Shown: positions 43,008 to 52,630 of the stretch, in pieces
Position numbering within the stretch: the stretch's first letter is position 1
Layout: each line of letters opens with the position of its first letter
Source: Saprospiraceae bacterium UBA1994
Lineage (GTDB): Bacteria > Bacteroidota > Bacteroidia > Chitinophagales > Saprospiraceae
Assembly: GCA_002335865.1 (NCBI GenBank)
Contig: DDCY01000022.1
Span: 90,384 to 154,383, forward strand
Length of the DNA stretch: 64,000 bases
Direction of reading: 5' to 3'
The notes under the pieces: model-generated
Database searches by the model: none
Seen by the model: only the letters and a program-made list of their open reading frames with translations
What the model was told of the DNA's origin: nothing
Made by a program: the position numbers and the translations under genes

Positions 43008-45614
43008 TTAGAAACCTTTATATCTATCCACTAACATTTTATTAGTTTCACGACTTTTAATGTCATCCATGATCGTTTTAATCTTCGCCAATGCGGTAGA
43101 AATGTTTGTATCATTTGGCATCTCATTTTGCTTTTCAGTCATTGCGCCTTTAATTCTATTTAGGGTATTCATCGACACGAATTTTCGATACATATTAGTA
43201 GATAAGTTACCCGCGATAGATCCAAGTTTCTCTGCAGCCTTTTGCATTGCTGGTACATCTTGCGTGCTCAACATACTGTAATATTTTCCATAGAAATCAA
43301 ACATAGAATACAAACCAACGGTCTCTAGTTTGTCCTCGAAGAAAGGTAAATATTGTGCATCTCCCGTCTTGCCGTAAATGTCCGCTATAGATCCTACTAA
43401 CATGTCAGTGTCTTCCTTTGCCAATATCTTAGTATACTCCAGTGCCTTTTCGGGATTGCTATCGTAAAGAGCACCTACTGCCTTACCAAGCACAGGATAT
43501 GCTTGCTCATTTTTCATGATCTTAGATACAAGTAAATTTAAATCTGTTCCTTCGACATTTACCAACGCATTGAGTGCTGCGGCTCTTACTTTTGAGTGTT
43601 CGTCATTAGTCGCAAGTTTTATTAATATATCAGAAGCTCCAACTTTAGTTACATCCATTTCCTTTATTGCCTTCGCTCTAATTGAGTAATGTGGATATGC
43701 CAACATCTCGTCTTGAAGTATAGCGAAACTTGCATCTTCTTTAAGGTTGTTCACCGCAGAATAAACGTGTAAAAATTTAGTTGCGTACTTTGCCTGTGCC
43801 ATTAATTCTGCTTCCGTCTTAGCATGATCAATAGTCATCAATGTAGAAGCCGTTCCATCCATTACTACGGCAGAAGGAGCAGATGTTACATTTTCTAATG
43901 CTAGTGATTGATTTCTATTGTTGACCGTTACGTTATATGTAGAAAGGGTACCATTCTCATCATATAGATCTACCGTCATAGGCAATACAAATATAGCTGG
44001 AATCTCATCTGTTGGTTCATGCTTTTGAATTACATCTAGAATAAGTGTCTTGTCTGCTGCATCATATGTGTGTGACACTTCTAATTCAGGATGACCTGCC
44101 GCAAAAAACCATTGATCCCAAAACCAATTAAGGTCCATGCCTGTGATGTCCTCCATAGCAATACGCAGCTCATCAGCTTCTACTGCTGTGTATTCATTGT
44201 CTTTTAGATACTTGTTACATCCAGCGAAGAACGCTTCGTCACCAATAATGTTACGAAGCATATGCAATATCAATCCACCCTTATTATAACTGTGTGCATC
44301 AAACATTTCCTCCTTGTCATCATATCCAAAATGGATTAAAGGGTGAGTACCTTGCTGTCGTGCGGATCCAAGGTACCCTCTTAGCTCATTGACGCGGTGA
44401 AAGTCCGCAGTTTCTGCGCCATCATGATGCTCTGCCCAAAGGTATTCTGAGTAGTTGGCGAAGCCTTCGTTAAGGGTTAAGTTGGCCCAAGACTCACAGG
44501 TAACCAAATCACCAAACCAGTGGTGCATCATCTCATGCGCTACGATATAATCGTTATCATTGTCTATCAGTTCTCTTCCTGTCTTCTGTACAAATTCACC
44601 GAATATTACCGCTGAAGTATTCTCCATTGCACCTGATACATAATCTCTCATAATCACTTGACTGTATTTATCCCAAGGGTATGGATACTCCAGTTTTTCA
44701 GAGAAGAAAGAAAGCATCTCTGGTGTGTGGTCAAAAATTTCTTTTGCGTGTTCCTTATATTTATGCTCTACCATATAAGTCAATGGCATTCCATTCCATG
44801 AGTCTTCTACTTCCGCAAAATCTCCTACGCCTACAAAAAACAAATATGGTGCATGTGGCTTTGTTTGCTTCCAAACATCAGTACGTGTTCCATCAGGATT
44901 TTTATTTGAAGACACCTTCTTCCCATTTGATAATGTCTTGTACTTATCTTGTACTGTAAGGGATATTTCTTGTGTCGTACGTTCGTTCGGCTTGTCGAAA
45001 GTAGGGAACCATTTACTATTACTTTCTGTCTCTCCTTGAGTCCAGATTTGCATTGGCTTGTCAGCCTCCTCACCTAGTGGATTAATAAAAAATAATCCTT
45101 TGTCAGAAGTAATTGCTGCGCTTCCTCCTATAGGTGCTTCGTTAGGTTTTGCTATATAATCGATATACACATTTACTTTTTCCCCACGCTTATATTCACG
45201 ATCTAGATTGATCGTAATATCTCTTCCATCGTAATCATATGTAGCAACTCTGTTATTGACTTTTATTTCTTTAATGTCAAACCCTACCGCATCTAACATC
45301 ATCTTACTTTGTGCGTAAAATAGTGGTGTAGATGTAATATTTGCTTTTCCGATTACATACTGATTCGCCCAATCAAATTTGATATCTAATTTCGTATCTA
45401 ATAAATCGAAATGACGTGTTGCGCTTTCGTTATACTTTGGTAATTCGTAAATTTTTTCTTCTGCTTTTGCAGTGACTACCGTTTCTGGTAAAACTGTCTC
45501 TTCAACTATTACTTCTTCGACCATCGTCTGGTCTGTCATTTTGTTTGTTGATCCACATGCAGAAACTAATACTGCAAACGTAAATAAGAAAATTAATTTT
45601 TTAATGATTTGCAT
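43008..45614 (-). CDS. M1 family metallo-aminopeptidase lipoprotein
   Basis: An 868-residue zinc aminopeptidase. A lipobox (LVSACGS) indicates export and lipid anchoring. The N-terminal beta domain is followed by the catalytic domain with the substrate motif SGAMENTSAV and the zinc site HEMMHHWFGDLVTCESWANLTLNEGFA (HExxH near residue 360, with the distal Glu in NEGFA). The C-terminal third contains helical HEAT-like repeats (KVRAAALNALVNVEG). Likely trims peptides in the periplasm or at the surface. 63 nt downstream of dapD. Confidence 0.94.
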   Translation of the reverse strand: MQIIKKLIFLFTFAVLVSACGSTNKMTDQTMVEEVIVEETVLPETVVTAKAEEKIYELPKYNESATRHFDLLDTKLDIKFDWANQYVIGKANITSTPLFYAQSKMMLDAVGFDIKEIKVNNRVATYDYDGRDITINLDREYKRGEKVNVYIDYIAKPNEAPIGGSAAITSDKGLFFINPLGEEADKPMQIWTQGETESNSKWFPTFDKPNERTTQEISLTVQDKYKTLSNGKKVSSNKNPDGTRTDVWKQTKPHAPYLFFVGVGDFAEVEDSWNGMPLTYMVEHKYKEHAKEIFDHTPEMLSFFSEKLEYPYPWDKYSQVIMRDYVSGAMENTSAVIFGEFVQKTGRELIDNDNDYIVAHEMMHHWFGDLVTCESWANLTLNEGFANYSEYLWAEHHDGAETADFHRVNELRGYLGSARQQGTHPLIHFGYDDKEEMFDAHSYNKGGLILHMLRNIIGDEAFFAGCNKYLKDNEYTAVEADELRIAMEDITGMDLNWFWDQWFFAAGHPELEVSHTYDAADKTLILDVIQKHEPTDEIPAIFVLPMTVDLYDENGTLSTYNVTVNNRNQSLALENVTSAPSAVVMDGTASTLMTIDHAKTEAELMAQAKYATKFLHVYSAVNNLKEDASFAILQDEMLAYPHYSIRAKAIKEMDVTKVGASDILIKLATNDEHSKVRAAALNALVNVEGTDLNLLVSKIMKNEQAYPVLGKAVGALYDSNPEKALEYTKILAKEDTDMLVGSIADIYGKTGDAQYLPFFEDKLETVGLYSMFDFYGKYYSMLSTQDVPAMQKAAEKLGSIAGNLSTNMYRKFVSMNTLNRIKGAMTEKQNEMPNDTNISTALAKIKTIMDDIKSRETNKMLVDRYKGF

Positions 45615-45677
45615 TTATATGATATTGATTAAGTAATTCTAATTTGAAATTTATTGTTTTTTGGAGTTTGCCATAGC

Positions 45678-46493
45678 TTATACCGCCACACTATGATCTC
45701 TTAAAGCATCATTTAAACTTATTTTTTTATCCGTACTTTCTTTACGACGTCCAATTATCAATGCACAGTTAACATTATAATCTCCAGCTGGATATGACTT
45801 AGTATAGCTACCAGGAATAACGACGGCACGCTCAGGCACTTCTCCTTTGTAAATTATAGGTTCGTCACCAGTTACGTCAATTATATGTGAACTCTTTGTC
45901 AATGTAACTCCAGCTCCTAGTACTGCCTCTTTGCGTACTCTTACACCTTCTACTACAATACATCTAGATCCTATAAAACAGTTGTCTTCTATGATCGTCG
46001 GTGTCGCTTGTAGCGGCTCTAATACACCGCCAATACCTACACCTCCGGATAAGTGAACATTGCGTCCTATCTGTGCACAGCTTCCCACTGTCGCCCAAGT
46101 ATCTACCATAGTACCACTACCTACCCATGCGCCTATGTTTACATAACTAGGCATCATGATTACTCCTCGCTCTAGATATGCTCCATGACGTGCGATAGCA
46201 TGAGGGACCACTCTTACTCCTTTAACTGCATACCCAGACTTAAGTGGAATCTTATCATGAAACTCGAACGGACCTACCTCGATAGTCTCCATCTTACAAA
46301 TCGGAAAATACATTACAACTGCTTTTTTTACCCAATCATTAACTTTCCAATAATCGCCTAATGGTTCCGCTACTCTCACTCCTCCTTTATCCAATAGGTC
46401 TATTACATTATGTATCGCCTTCTGAGTCATAGATGTCTTTAGTAGGGATCTGTCCTCCCATGCTGTTTCGATTATGGTTCTTAATTGATTCAT
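45678..46493 (-). CDS. dapD: 2,3,4,5-tetrahydropyridine-2,6-dicarboxylate N-succinyltransferase
   Basis: Succinyl-CoA-dependent enzyme of the lysine/diaminopimelate pathway. 271 residues from ATG 46493 (MNQLRTIIETAWEDRSLL). The C-terminal half is a left-handed beta helix of hexapeptide repeats, including GAYLERGVIMMPSYVNIGAWVG, TMVDTWATVGSCAQIGRNVHLSGG and IVVEGVRVRKEAVLGAGV. An extra 14 residues upstream (to 46535) do not fit the family. No other dap gene is in the window. Confidence 0.96.
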   Translation of the reverse strand: MNQLRTIIETAWEDRSLLKTSMTQKAIHNVIDLLDKGGVRVAEPLGDYWKVNDWVKKAVVMYFPICKMETIEVGPFEFHDKIPLKSGYAVKGVRVVPHAIARHGAYLERGVIMMPSYVNIGAWVGSGTMVDTWATVGSCAQIGRNVHLSGGVGIGGVLEPLQATPTIIEDNCFIGSRCIVVEGVRVRKEAVLGAGVTLTKSSHIIDVTGDEPIIYKGEVPERAVVIPGSYTKSYPAGDYNVNCALIIGRRKESTDKKISLNDALRDHSVAV

Positions 46494-46578
46494 TGTCGTG
46501 TTATGTTTGTTTGCGAATATAATATAGATTGACAAAATCTATTAAGAGGTGTCAATCCTTATCTTGGTTGGTCTATTG

Positions 46579-47244
46579 TTACAAGTTTTCTTTCGCTCTA
46601 TTGATTAGTTCTACTATTTCACTTGTGATCATAGCGGTTGCGCCCCAGAGTACGTGTTGATTCAATTTGTAGTAAGGTACATCTTTTAACATGATATTTC
46701 TCACCTGCAGATCCTTGGTATCTACAATTTCCGCTGTCAACAATCTATTTATAGGAAAGGAAACAATTGAGGCGACCTCCGATTCTTGAGGAATAAATTT
46801 CGGCGCGTTCTCCATGTGTCCAACGAAAGAGTAGACCAAAAAATTACTTGCGAATACATATAAGTCCGTAAGTTGTCCAAGTATACTAATTTGATCCGAT
46901 GGTATACCTATTTCTTCCTCTACCTCTCTAAGTGCTCCTATAAGCAATGTGTCATCATCTTCTTCAAGCTTACCTCCTGGGAAGCTAATCTGACCTCCAT
47001 GCTTATCCTCTGGATAGCTAAATGTCCGTTCTATGAATACCATTCTAAGTTCGTTACCCTCGGGATAGATAAGACTCATCACACATGCTTTCTTATGGTT
47101 ATCTGGAGCAATGCGATATCTACTATTGGATGAAATTGGCGCAAGTTTGTTTTGTGCCTCTTCTCCGGGCAAACCTATTTTAATTTCTTCCCTTATTTGA
47201 TTAAGTAGAAGTTCTTGTTCAACCGTAAGTATTGAATTGGGCAT
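46579..47244 (-). CDS. NUDIX CoA pyrophosphatase (NudL-like)
   Basis: A 221-residue NUDIX hydrolase of the coenzyme A diphosphatase group. HGGQISFPGGKLEE joins the NudL-type substrate motif to the Nudix box, whose REVEEEIGI supplies the metal-binding glutamates. It would split CoA or its derivatives to phosphopantetheine and 3',5'-ADP. N-terminal basic helix and RYRIAPDNHKKACVMSLIYP are typical. Located 72 nt after prfA and 85 nt before the dapD start. Confidence 0.92.
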   Translation of the reverse strand: MPNSILTVEQELLLNQIREEIKIGLPGEEAQNKLAPISSNSRYRIAPDNHKKACVMSLIYPEGNELRMVFIERTFSYPEDKHGGQISFPGGKLEEDDDTLLIGALREVEEEIGIPSDQISILGQLTDLYVFASNFLVYSFVGHMENAPKFIPQESEVASIVSFPINRLLTAEIVDTKDLQVRNIMLKDVPYYKLNQHVLWGATAMITSEIVELINRAKENL

Positions 47245-47316
47245 GTATAGATTACAACTTAAATTTGGGAATGTTCATTAATAATAATTGAACAATTACT
47301 ACTGTGGTTAAACCAA

Positions 47317-48393
47317 CTACACATTCTCCTCTTCTCCCTTCATTTTTTCAGCATTCTCGTATACGACGAGGGCTTCTATAACATCATTGAGATTACCTTC
47401 TATGATCTTATCGAGACTGTAAAGTGTTAGATTGATTCTATGGTCTGTCACTCTGTTTTGTGGATAGTTGTATGTGCGAATCTTATCTGATCTATCACCA
47501 CTACCCACTAAAGATTGTCGTTGGGTTTTCTGCTCAGAATCGTTTTTGATTTTAGCTGCTGCTTTTACTTTTTCGTATAGTCTATTAAGTGCTATTTCGC
47601 GGTTTTTGTGCTGTGATCTCGAATCAGTACTCTCTGCAGCAATACCTGTAGGAAGGTGGGTAAATCTAACGCCAGATTCTGTCTTGTTAACGTGCTGCCC
47701 ACCGGCTCCACTCGCACGGAATGTATCTGTACGTAATTGATCTTTACGTATCTCGATATCTTCTTCTTCAAATTTAGGCAGGACTGCCACTGTAGCAGCT
47801 GATGTGTGCACTCTACCTTGGGTCTCCGTCCTAGGTACGCGCTGTACTCTATGTGCGCCAGATTCAAACTTGAGCTTACCATATACATCTGTTCCAAATA
47901 CTTCAAACGATATCTTGCTATATCCTCCTGATGTACCTTCGTTGATATGTATAATTTCTGTCTTCCAACCAGGCTGTGAATCAATATACTTAGAATACAT
48001 ACGATATAAATCTCCAGCAAAGATACTCGCCTCATCTCCTCCTGCTCCTGCTCTAATTTCTACCACCACATCCTTTTCGTCTTCTGGATCTTTCGGTATA
48101 AGTAATTGTTTGAGCTCTTCCTCAAGTATATCAACGTTTGATTTAAGTTCTGCTAATTCCATCTTGGCCATTTCCTTCATCTCGGGATCTGGATCGGCCA
48201 TCATTTTATTAGCACTTTCGACACCTTCTAGGGTAACTTTATATTCTCTGATCTTTCCTACTATCTCACGCAAGCCACTGTACTCCTTGTTGGTTTTAGT
48301 GAATTGCTTCAAATTAGAGACTGTCTCAGGATCTGAGAGCTTCTCTTCTAGGTAGTGAAATCTACCTTCTATGGCTTCAAGCTTATCTAACAT
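47317..48393 (-). CDS. prfA: Peptide chain release factor 1
   Basis: Release factor for UAA and UAG stops. 358 residues with the N-terminal coiled helices (LEAIEGRFHYLEEKLSDPE), the core with VVEIRAGAGGDEASIFAGDL, and the catalytic GGQ loop near 231 (SGAGGQHVNKTESGVRFTHLPTGI), then the C-terminal helix. The ATG at 48393 is clear. Upstream lies a 707-nt gene-free region. Confidence 0.97.
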   Translation of the reverse strand: MLDKLEAIEGRFHYLEEKLSDPETVSNLKQFTKTNKEYSGLREIVGKIREYKVTLEGVESANKMMADPDPEMKEMAKMELAELKSNVDILEEELKQLLIPKDPEDEKDVVVEIRAGAGGDEASIFAGDLYRMYSKYIDSQPGWKTEIIHINEGTSGGYSKISFEVFGTDVYGKLKFESGAHRVQRVPRTETQGRVHTSAATVAVLPKFEEEDIEIRKDQLRTDTFRASGAGGQHVNKTESGVRFTHLPTGIAAESTDSRSQHKNREIALNRLYEKVKAAAKIKNDSEQKTQRQSLVGSGDRSDKIRTYNYPQNRVTDHRINLTLYSLDKIIEGNLNDVIEALVVYENAEKMKGEEENV

Positions 48394-49100
48394 GTCTTAA
48401 TCTTTAAAGGTCACGAAGTTAAGTAAACTTTTAGGATCTCGGAAAGTGTGATATCTATATGATCATACACCCATTAATAATAAATTATTACTTGATCGTA
48501 TTCTGTAATTGAACACAATTAATTTATGATTAAGACCTTTTTATAGCCGCCAATCGCCTACAGATCGCAATTTAAGTAAAAAAAGCGCACTTTCGCAAAG
48601 ACCAATTCAATATCCAATCCTGGTATGATTCTTATATTGCTCTCTGCAATTTAATTTACAATATTTTAGAGGCATCACAATAATCCCTTGCTTTGATCTT
48701 CTAATACTGAACACCTGGTCAGGTATTCAGTATTAAACTATAAGTGGTTCTTGCAGTCATTATATCTAAACGATTATCTATACATTAGCTTCCTACGCTA
48801 TAAAATACATATAGACTTAACTCCTCTGCCATTCACAATTCGAAGATAATTTCTGTTTACTCCGTAAATAGCTTTGGTTCCTGTATAGCGTATAGGCTAT
48901 TCACAGATAATTGTTTCGGCGAAATAAAAAGGTAGCAAAAGATTAGTCTTATATTTAGACATAGGTTTACAGCTCGCGAAAAGAAGCTTACAAAGCATTT
49001 GTTTTAATTGGCTAGAATGCGTTATGAGATGTAAAATATTAGTGTGGTAAAATAAAAGTAATCAAACAACAAAACACAATGAGGATTTATTTAATGTGTT
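48394..49100. other. 707-nt region without a recognisable gene
   Basis: No ORF above 60 codons reads convincingly. It lies upstream of prfA and downstream of the OmpA/RskA-like operon. Visible items: AAAGGTC (about 48412) complementary to GACCTTT near 48533, small hairpins between them, an isolated TAGCTTTG (48869-48876) fitting the -7 consensus on the + strand but without a -33 partner, and the strong inverted repeat listed separately at 48702-48735. Confidence 0.55.
48702..48735. repeat. Near-perfect 34-nt inverted repeat
   Basis: AATACTGAACACCT is mirrored by AGGTATTCAGTATT around GGTC, with one internal mismatch (C opposite A); the flanking T/A extends it by one pair. No T-run follows, so it is not a standard terminator. 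It may be an operator, an RNA hairpin or a remnant of a mobile-element end. Confidence 0.7.
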
Positions 49101-49622
49101 TTATTTTTCGGATTGTTCTTCAACTATAATACTGTTCAAGTTAGGTGATTTTCCTACACCTGCAGATTCCCGTGTTATAAACAAAGTGTGACTCTCTGTT
49201 GGAATGTCATACTGTAAAAATTCACTGTTGGGTGGAAACACTCTTATCTTTTTATATACACCAGAAGGTGACTTGGACCATAGAACATATGAGGCTTCAT
49301 TATTTAGAGTAAGATGAGTAAGGTCTAAATATCCTCTATGTTTTTTTTTATTGCTATAAGCTAATACATAATCTGATAATGCCAACGCTGTACCTGACAA
49401 TACGGTGATCTTTGTGGTCTCGTCTATCATCATGTTCTTAATAACAGACCTAGCAGTTGCATTCTTATCTATGATCGCCATACGTGAATCTACCAATTGT
49501 CTCGTCTCTACAGCTTTAGTTGAGTTGTCTGAAGTTGGTAGAACGTCTGATATACTATAACCTATAGCCAATAGTAGCATAAAACCAACACCTATGAGCC
49601 AATAATACTTTGGTGATTTCAT
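49101..49622 (-). CDS. Membrane protein with an RskA-like C-terminal domain
   Basis: A 173-residue protein with a short cytoplasmic N-terminus, one membrane helix (about 8-26) and an exported domain. The C-terminal part (YVLWSKSPSGVYKKIRVFPPNSEF ... LFITRESAGVGKSPN) has the order of features of the extracellular domain of anti-sigma-K factor RskA. The zinc-finger anti-sigma domain is missing: only seven residues precede the helix. Starts 3 nt after the OmpA gene, so the two are cotranslated. Possibly a structural relic of the RskA fold used in the envelope; function unknown. Confidence 0.75.
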   Translation of the reverse strand: MKSPKYYWLIGVGFMLLLAIGYSISDVLPTSDNSTKAVETRQLVDSRMAIIDKNATARSVIKNMMIDETTKITVLSGTALALSDYVLAYSNKKKHRGYLDLTHLTLNNEASYVLWSKSPSGVYKKIRVFPPNSEFLQYDIPTESHTLFITRESAGVGKSPNLNSIIVEEQSEK

Positions 49623-49625
49623 AGC

Positions 49626-50837
49626 TTAAGGGTCTATACTTAATATTTTGATTTCCACACGTTGATTTTTCTTGCGGCCAGATTTTGTTTGGTTATCTGC
49701 TATGGGTCTTCGCTTGCCATAGCCCTTGAACTGTAGTTGTCCGCCCTTTACTCCTTTCTTGTTTAGGTATTGAGCGACTTCTTTGGCTCTAACCCTAGAG
49801 AGCGAATCACAAAACGTGTGTTTAGGTGTTCCATTAGTATGTCCTCCAACCTCTATTCGAACGTCTTCATTTTCTTGTAAAAACTCTACAACTTCATCTA
49901 AGACAACAAAGGACTCTTTAGTAATTTCAGATTTGTTTGCTTCGAAATATAAATTACTAATGTTAATTTTCTTACCTGTAAATAATTTAGATCTATTAAG
50001 GTCTTTGAGTATTTTATTCTTGTACGGTGTTTCTTCTGTCGCCACCTCTTTCTTTTTTTGCTTAGATTTTGAGACCCTTCTTAGATGTGGTGGTTTTTCG
50101 TCTTTTACTTTAGACTTTTTCTGTGGCGCAACAAATACCTCATCTCCTGGACAAGGTATTTGTCTGATCTCAGAGGCATTATCTAGTAGAATGTGCCCAA
50201 AATAAGGATCCAATACAGGCGTCTTATAAAATGCTTCTAATGATATCGCTTTTGTATTAATATTGGGTGTAAATTCAAAAGTGTACGTTACCCAATCTGT
50301 ATTAATAACTGGTTTTGACTCGGCTAACAATTGATTGCGTGGGCAAAAATTGATGCCTCCCCATATCCGAAGCACAGCAGGCTTAGAAGGGGGCATTGTC
50401 TGATTAGGTTGTATGTCATCAAGCGCATAAGTCACATCCTGCATCATACTAAAATATGTTTCAGATCTAGCAAGATCAATACTAAATGTATAACATTTCC
50501 CCGGCTCAAGAGGCATACTAAGCTTCTGAGATACAGACTCCCACGACTCGTTTTCTCTTGTCACCATTCCTAGGTACGTCTTTCCATCTTTGGCCGCTTT
50601 AGTAACTCCAAATATCGGATCATTAGGATTTTCTGTATGTATATCTGGAGGACTCTCATTGAATTCTCGAGTTCCACAGTCTACCCAACCCTTAATTCCA
50701 ATAAACTTATTAGTTCCTGCTCTAGGTGTATCTTCAAAGGAAGGATTAGATAGTGTGATAACCACACCTTGGCCTACTACCTGATTATATGAGATAATAA
50801 GAAATATCGTAAAGATTGATATTGTAATCCGTTTCAT
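49626..50837 (-). CDS. OmpA-family protein with N-terminal sugar-binding-like domain
   Basis: A 403-residue envelope protein. From ATG 50837 it has a signal peptide (MKRITISIFTIFLIISYNQ). The first domain (about 25-230) starts SNPSFEDTPRAGTNKFIGIKGW and includes GKTYLGMV and LEPGKCYTFSIDLARS, resembling DUF642-like galactose-binding jelly-rolls. A basic Lys/Arg linker (about 240-275) leads to a C-terminal OmpA peptidoglycan-binding domain: NLYFEANKSEITKES, RIEVGGHTNG, LSRVRAKEVAQYL and GYGKRRPIADN. The longer reading to 50921 lacks a proper signal. Likely ties a surface lectin-like module to the cell wall. Confidence 0.87.
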   Translation of the reverse strand: MKRITISIFTIFLIISYNQVVGQGVVITLSNPSFEDTPRAGTNKFIGIKGWVDCGTREFNESPPDIHTENPNDPIFGVTKAAKDGKTYLGMVTRENESWESVSQKLSMPLEPGKCYTFSIDLARSETYFSMMQDVTYALDDIQPNQTMPPSKPAVLRIWGGINFCPRNQLLAESKPVINTDWVTYTFEFTPNINTKAISLEAFYKTPVLDPYFGHILLDNASEIRQIPCPGDEVFVAPQKKSKVKDEKPPHLRRVSKSKQKKKEVATEETPYKNKILKDLNRSKLFTGKKINISNLYFEANKSEITKESFVVLDEVVEFLQENEDVRIEVGGHTNGTPKHTFCDSLSRVRAKEVAQYLNKKGVKGGQLQFKGYGKRRPIADNQTKSGRKKNQRVEIKILSIDP

Positions 50838-51065
50838 GTATATATCTAAATTACTAACATTTGTTTTGGTCTGTATATAGTCCTGCCAATTCAATTGTTC
50901 AAAGGCCATTTGTGGTTGCATTACTACATTTATATAAGATACTTTAACTGGCTTTAAGTTGCAATCTCACCAATAGAAGTAACCAAAACCTCACCTTGAG
51001 CCTTCAGTATGCCATTATATTGACAAGCTGAAAAGACTATTAGATTAACCTTAAATACTATTTTA

Positions 51066-51512
51066 CTAAAAGCCAACAAGCTCAATGTCAAAAATTAAAA
51101 CTGACCGATCTCTCGTTCTGCTATTTTCTTCTCCGTAAGCTAAATGTGGAGGTATGAGTAAATGACCGCTGCCTCCTTCACCAAACTTAGGTATCCCTAT
51201 CGTCCATCCTTCAATGACTCCCTGAAGATTGAAACTTATATTATTCCCACTATCAAACTCTACATCATCAGTATAATATCCCTTATAATTAACCGTAACA
51301 TTAGAAGTTGAGGTTGGCTTCTCTGAGCTGCCTGGCTCGTCTATGACGTAGTACATACCATCAACTGTAGAAACTCCTACCCAACCCTTAGAATCCATAT
51401 AATTATTCATGGCTTTGTCGTATCCTATTTCAGAATCATATAGATCGTTGCCTCCACAAGAAGACGCTAATCCTACAATAAGGAATAATAATAATAGTTC
51501 TATTGCTTTCAT
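51066..51512 (-). CDS. FKBP-type peptidyl-prolyl isomerase lipoprotein
   Basis: A 148-residue lipoprotein (lipobox LASSCGG) with one FKBP domain: VTVNYKGYYTDDVEFDSG, FNLQGVIEGWTIGIPKFGEGG, and HLLIPPHLAYGEENSRT, with IFDIELVGF at the end. Family enzymes catalyse proline isomerisation in exported proteins; here it would act in the periplasm or at the outer membrane. The mature N-terminus (SEIGYDKAMNNYMDSKGW) is short compared with dimeric FKBPs such as FkpA. Lies 84 nt after the PorG-like barrel gene on the same strand. Confidence 0.92.
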   Translation of the reverse strand: MKAIELLLLFLIVGLASSCGGNDLYDSEIGYDKAMNNYMDSKGWVGVSTVDGMYYVIDEPGSSEKPTSTSNVTVNYKGYYTDDVEFDSGNNISFNLQGVIEGWTIGIPKFGEGGSGHLLIPPHLAYGEENSRTRDRSVLIFDIELVGF

Positions 51513-51596
51513 CTCTAAAAAATCTAATTGTTAAAATTATGCCTTAAATAAATAAACAAACGTCAATAGGCTTAAATAAACTACTTTGGAAAATAT

Positions 51597-52400
51597 CTAG
51601 AAATCCGAAATCTTAGGACATTCTATTCGACCAAAATACTTCATAATACTGATTCCTAAAAATGTATAAGAATCATTGTCTTTGCTATTGCCTCTTTGAT
51701 TACCCTCTTGTCCGAGATCTATCACAGATCTATCAGATAAGGATGCTGCTGTAACCCCTCTAATTGCTGACAACTCTGATTGACTCGGATATGTGCCACT
51801 AACGTCATCTAAATAGTCCGTAAACAATATGCGGTAGGAGTATTCTATGTTGAGACTGAGGTCATATGTAATATCCCACTTATATCCCGCTCCGACCACT
51901 GCACCTGCACTTATACCCAAATACTCTGACCCAACGGCCTGTCCTTCTGTACCAAAATCTTTTAGACCATACTTGGCACCTTCTAGCTCTGCGGTAGGGT
52001 TAAACCTAAATACATTTGCGCCAGCTAATAAATATGGTGTGAAATTGTCTATTGTACTCCCATGCACATAGTTAAAAAAGTTAAACTCTATAGCACTGGA
52101 GAGGTCATATATATTAGATTTAAAACTGAGATTTCTAGCTTTTTCAAAATTGTTAGGTGAGTCTACATCCGATGCACCTACCGTACCAAAGTTAAGAGAA
52201 TTCTTAAGAGATATCCTTGTATTGAAGTTCCATCGAGCATTCAGCCCTCCAGCAATACCTGGCTGTGTTACACTGAGTCTATTATTAAGGTCACCAAAAT
52301 AAAAACTAGTGCCCAGCCAACCCCCTATCTCCCAGCCCTTCTGGGCATTTATACTAGAAAAAAAGACAATAATTAGTACTAATGATAATAATAGTCTCAT
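51597..52400 (-). CDS. DUF6089 / PorG-like outer-membrane barrel
   Basis: A 267-residue outer-membrane protein. A signal peptide (MRLLLSLVLIIVFFSSINAQ) is followed by the characteristic WEIGGWLGTSFYFGDLNNR, GGLNARWNFNTRISLKN, YLLAGANVFRFNP and FGTEGQAVGSEYLG segments. The DUF6089 group includes PorG of the T9SS trans-envelope assembly, and the presence of a plug protein and a sorting-domain cargo in this window supports a T9SS link. The family also covers barrels of unknown role, so the PorG call is tentative. Confidence 0.8.
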   Translation of the reverse strand: MRLLLSLVLIIVFFSSINAQKGWEIGGWLGTSFYFGDLNNRLSVTQPGIAGGLNARWNFNTRISLKNSLNFGTVGASDVDSPNNFEKARNLSFKSNIYDLSSAIEFNFFNYVHGSTIDNFTPYLLAGANVFRFNPTAELEGAKYGLKDFGTEGQAVGSEYLGISAGAVVGAGYKWDITYDLSLNIEYSYRILFTDYLDDVSGTYPSQSELSAIRGVTAASLSDRSVIDLGQEGNQRGNSKDNDSYTFLGISIMKYFGRIECPKISDF

Positions 52401-52630
52401 TAAAAAAAGTTCGTATGCAAAATAAGGTGCAAAAGTAAGAATATCTATGGGTATATATTAAAGCAGCCGCTTCTTGCTTGAATGCACCATTTCTATGTCT
52501 TGCAAAGCAGCTAAATTTCGATTCTTTGCGATTTCAAAAAGAAAACGTACCGCCCTATTCGTTTGGTATCGAAACCCATTAAACTTTGATAATTGCTTCA
52601 CCTTGAACCATAAAAACAGATGTTTTATGA

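Noticed and set aside
47592..48355. Long open frames on both strands within prfA
   Set aside because: They are shadows of the release factor gene; no independent start signal or family feature is seen.
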